Origin: Lacticaseibacillus hegangensis
Lineage (GTDB): Bacteria; Bacillota; Bacilli; Lactobacillales; Lactobacillaceae
Assembly (NCBI RefSeq): GCF_003946465.1
Contig: NZ_RHOL01000021.1
Location: 1-46,753 of the forward strand
Length of the DNA: 46,753 bases
Reading direction: 5' to 3'
Below, piece by piece: positions 45,046 to 46,753 of this stretch; the stretch's first letter is position 1; the number at the start of each line of letters is the position of its first letter. The notes under the pieces were generated by a model, which did not search any database, was not told the origin of the DNA, and saw nothing but the letters and a program-made list of their open reading frames with translations. The position numbers and the translations under genes were made by a program.

Positions 45046-45253
45046 AAAGTCCAAAGACTTTTGTGAAAGGCTAAATGGTGCCGTCGAGTACCCGAATTGT
45101 TGAAACCCGCGATTAGGCAAGTGGGCCCGGACGACAAATGCGTTAGCCATTCAGTGAGAGAACAGCACGGCACCTGCCACTTCTGGTCCCAAGGTATTGA
45201 GACTGTTCGGTCAACTAATAGATGGGGACCGCGAACACCTTAGGTACTTCCAT
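45018..45253 (-). ncRNA. ssrS: 6S RNA candidate
   Basis: A minus-strand transcription unit without a credible protein lies directly downstream of rarA, the usual neighbourhood of 6S RNA in Bacilli. It has a strong promoter (TTGCAA-17-TAGAGT), and the RNA closes on itself: atgg plus agtacc at the 5' end (45253-45250, 45248-45243) pair with ggtact plus ccat (45092-45087, 45077-45074). An inner helix ggcaggtg/cacttgcc and gggacc/ggtttc continue the rod. The closed core is about 180 nt, as expected for 6S RNA, and a terminator (45018-45045) follows. 6S RNA binds sigma-A holoenzyme. The class is inferred from context and shape. Confidence 0.7.
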
Positions 45254-45259
45254 GCTTTT

Positions 45260-45288
45260 ACTCTATCACTGACGGCCAAAACTTGCAA
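45260..45288 (-). promoter_or_regulatory. Promoter of the 6S RNA candidate
   Basis: On the minus strand TTGCAA (45283-45288), 17-nt spacer, TAGAGT (45260-45265). Start of transcription is expected near 45253. Confidence 0.75.
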
Positions 45289-45334
45289 GAATTCAGCCTA
45301 GAGAAAGCGCTGTAAAATGCACTGCAGCACGGTT

Positions 45335-45352
45335 GTGAGCGCTTGCGCTCAC
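45335..45352. repeat. Perfect 18-bp palindrome over the rarA stop codon
   Basis: GTGAGCGC-TT-GCGCTCAC covers the last bases of rarA including its TGA. On the minus strand it lacks a U-tract, so it is not a standard terminator for rarA; on the plus strand CCTTTTT follows it. Confidence 0.8.
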
Positions 45353-46629
45353 GCCTTTTTGCCACGCGCCAGCGCCTGCAGTCGTGCGAGTTGCTGACTT
45401 AAGGCCTGCTCGTACTTGCCGGTGGTTTTCGGCTGGTAGTAATGGGTGTTTTTGAGGTTAGCCGGCATGTAGGTCTGTTTCACCCAGCCGCCTGGGTAGT
45501 TGTGGGGCAGCTTGTAGCCGACGCCGTGGCCGAGTGCTTTGGCGCCCTGGTAGTGGGCGTCGCGCAGATCGTCGGGAATCGTGCCGGCCTTGCCTGCGGT
45601 GACATCCGCGATCGCCGCATCGATGGCGCTGATTGCGGAGTTGGATTTGGGCGCCAGACACAGGTCGATCACCGCGTTGGCCAATGGAATCCGGCCTTCG
45701 GGTAGCCCGAGGCGCTCGGCGGCCTGAATCGCCGTCAGCGTGCGGCTGGCCGTCTGCGGGTTGGCAAGCCCGATATCTTCATAGGCAATCACCAGCAGCC
45801 GCCTTAAAATGCTGGGCAAATCACCAATGACGATGAGTCGGGCCAGGTAGTGCAGGGCGGCATCGACGTCCGAGCCGCGGATCGATTTTTGAAAGGCGGA
45901 GATCAGGTCGTAGTGCGCATCACCGTCAGCGTCACCGTCAAGCGCTCGCTGCTGAAGGGACTGGTGCATGACTTCAGCGGTGAGGTGAATCTTGCCTGCT
46001 TTTTCAGGGGTGGACAGCGTGGCGAGCTCCAGCGCATTGAGGGCCGAGCGCAGGTCGCCGTTGGTTGCCGTGGTCAGGTAGTCGCGGGCCTTGTCATCAA
46101 GTACGACCGGATACTTGCCTAAGCCGCGTTCGTCGTCTGCCAACGCCCGGTCGACGGCGGTGCCAATGTCTTCCGGGGTCAGCGGATGCACCTGAAAAAT
46201 CTGGGTGCGGCTGCGAATGGCGGGCTGGATACTCATATAGGGATTTTCAGTCGTGGCGCCGATCATGACGATTCGGCCCGATTCAAGCAGCGGCAGGAGA
46301 AAGTCCTGCTTGGTCTTATCGAGACGATGGATCTCGTCGAGCAAGAGGATGACCGTCCCACTCATCTTCGCTTCCTCTGCGACGATTTGCAGGTCCTTCT
46401 TAGTGTCGGTGGCGGCGTTCAGCATGCGGAAGGCGTACTTGGTCGCGCCGGCGATGGCGCTGGCGATGCTGGTCTTGCCCGTGCCGGGCGGACCATACAA
46501 AATCATCGAGCTCAGGCGTTTGGCCACGACCATGCGGCGGATGATCTGACCTTCCCCGACTAGATGTTGCTGGCCGACGACCTCATCCAAGTTGCGCGGC
46601 CGCATGCGGTACGCGAGTGGCTGTTGCAT
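45349..46629 (-). CDS. rarA: Replication-associated recombination protein A
   Basis: The 426-residue AAA+ ATPase acts at stalled replication forks with SSB. It shows YRMRPRNLDEVVGQQHLVG at the N-terminus, Walker A GPPGTGKTS, Walker B LLLDEIHR, sensor 1 IGATTENPYMSI and the C-terminal tetramerisation region ending with AHYQGAKALGHGVGYKLPHNYPGGWVKQTY. I choose the second of two near-adjacent ATGs (46629) because AGAAGGA is at better distance. It has its own promoter and lies upstream of the 6S RNA candidate on the same strand. Confidence 0.97.
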   Translation of the reverse strand: MQQPLAYRMRPRNLDEVVGQQHLVGEGQIIRRMVVAKRLSSMILYGPPGTGKTSIASAIAGATKYAFRMLNAATDTKKDLQIVAEEAKMSGTVILLLDEIHRLDKTKQDFLLPLLESGRIVMIGATTENPYMSIQPAIRSRTQIFQVHPLTPEDIGTAVDRALADDERGLGKYPVVLDDKARDYLTTATNGDLRSALNALELATLSTPEKAGKIHLTAEVMHQSLQQRALDGDADGDAHYDLISAFQKSIRGSDVDAALHYLARLIVIGDLPSILRRLLVIAYEDIGLANPQTASRTLTAIQAAERLGLPEGRIPLANAVIDLCLAPKSNSAISAIDAAIADVTAGKAGTIPDDLRDAHYQGAKALGHGVGYKLPHNYPGGWVKQTYMPANLKNTHYYQPKTTGKYEQALSQQLARLQALARGKKA

Positions 46630-46653
46630 ATCCATCCTTCTTTCTATCCTTCC

Positions 46654-46682
46654 AGTCTAGCAGGCTCTTTCGGGGACCTCAA
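46654..46682 (-). promoter_or_regulatory. Promoter of rarA
   Basis: On the minus strand TTGAGG (46677-46682), 17-nt spacer, TAGACT (46654-46659), about 25 bp before the start. The remaining bases to 46753 show no further feature. Confidence 0.65.
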
Positions 46683-46753
46683 TTTTCAAGTCAAGTGCAA
46701 CGATGATAACGAATTCTTGATAGTGGTCTAGGCTGTTACGCCATGCATCGGTA

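Noticed and set aside
44875-45150. Open reading frame of 91 codons on the minus strand
   Set aside because: It lies across the 6S RNA candidate and its terminator, has no ribosome site, and its composition is unlike the neighbouring proteins.

Overview
The window is a stretch of chromosome from a GC-rich Gram-positive of the family Lactobacillaceae. Support comes from the gene content (mbl, an EpuA-type protein, yidD and a DUF2969 protein leading to rodA; a C69 dipeptidase; a SufCDSUB operon; a methionine T-box ahead of metQNP; 6S RNA next to rarA), from strong Shine-Dalgarno sequences with frequent TTG/GTG starts, and from tRNA genes without encoded CCA. The GC-rich members around Lacticaseibacillus are my best guess; the species cannot be named from sequence alone. 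I see no phage, insertion sequence or CRISPR array. The region is mostly housekeeping chromosome with a less conserved left third.

Layout. 1-5.0 kb: minus-strand small genes (DsrE-like protein, two unrecognised membrane proteins, a P-loop kinase overlapping a TMEM175-type channel, a C69 dipeptidase) and plus-strand tRNA genes: one tRNA-Glu(CTC) and three tRNA-Gln(CTG) in a 174-bp tandem repeat, each Gln copy with its own promoter and terminator. 5.0-8.2 kb: ApbE flavin transferase, ASCH protein, small membrane proteins and a histidine phosphatase. 8.2-12.6 kb: a self-contained multidrug-efflux operon, with a TetR regulator, twin palindromic operators and a heterodimeric ABC exporter having one degenerate ATPase site. 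12.6-17.1 kb: VOC-fold protein, serine hydrolase, ManA, and MurT on the minus strand without its usual partner GatD.

17.2-29.7 kb is the conserved run tdk, prfA, prmC, sua5, glyA, upp, atpBEFHAGDC. It covers thymidine salvage, translation termination, t6A modification, one-carbon metabolism, uracil salvage and the F1Fo ATP synthase. A structured leader with a terminator lies between glyA and upp. 29.8-33.1 kb is a cell-shape cluster (DUF1146, mbl, EpuA-like, yidD, DUF2969, rodA). 33.2-36.2 kb is a T-box-controlled methionine ABC transporter. 36.3-41.2 kb is the Fe-S assembly operon sufCDSUB. 41.3-46.7 kb holds YueI-like and DUF2785 proteins, an orphan HTH-TPR regulator behind an AT-rich gap, a universal stress protein, a small membrane protein, a 6S RNA candidate and rarA.

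A recurring architectural feature is translational coupling by stop/start overlaps of exactly 8 nt (seven junctions) or 14 nt (three junctions). The most open items are the three-way-junction leader upstream of upp, the tRNA-Gln triplication, the murT without gatD, and the orphan HTH-TPR regulator. None of them amounts to a clearly new system on sequence alone.
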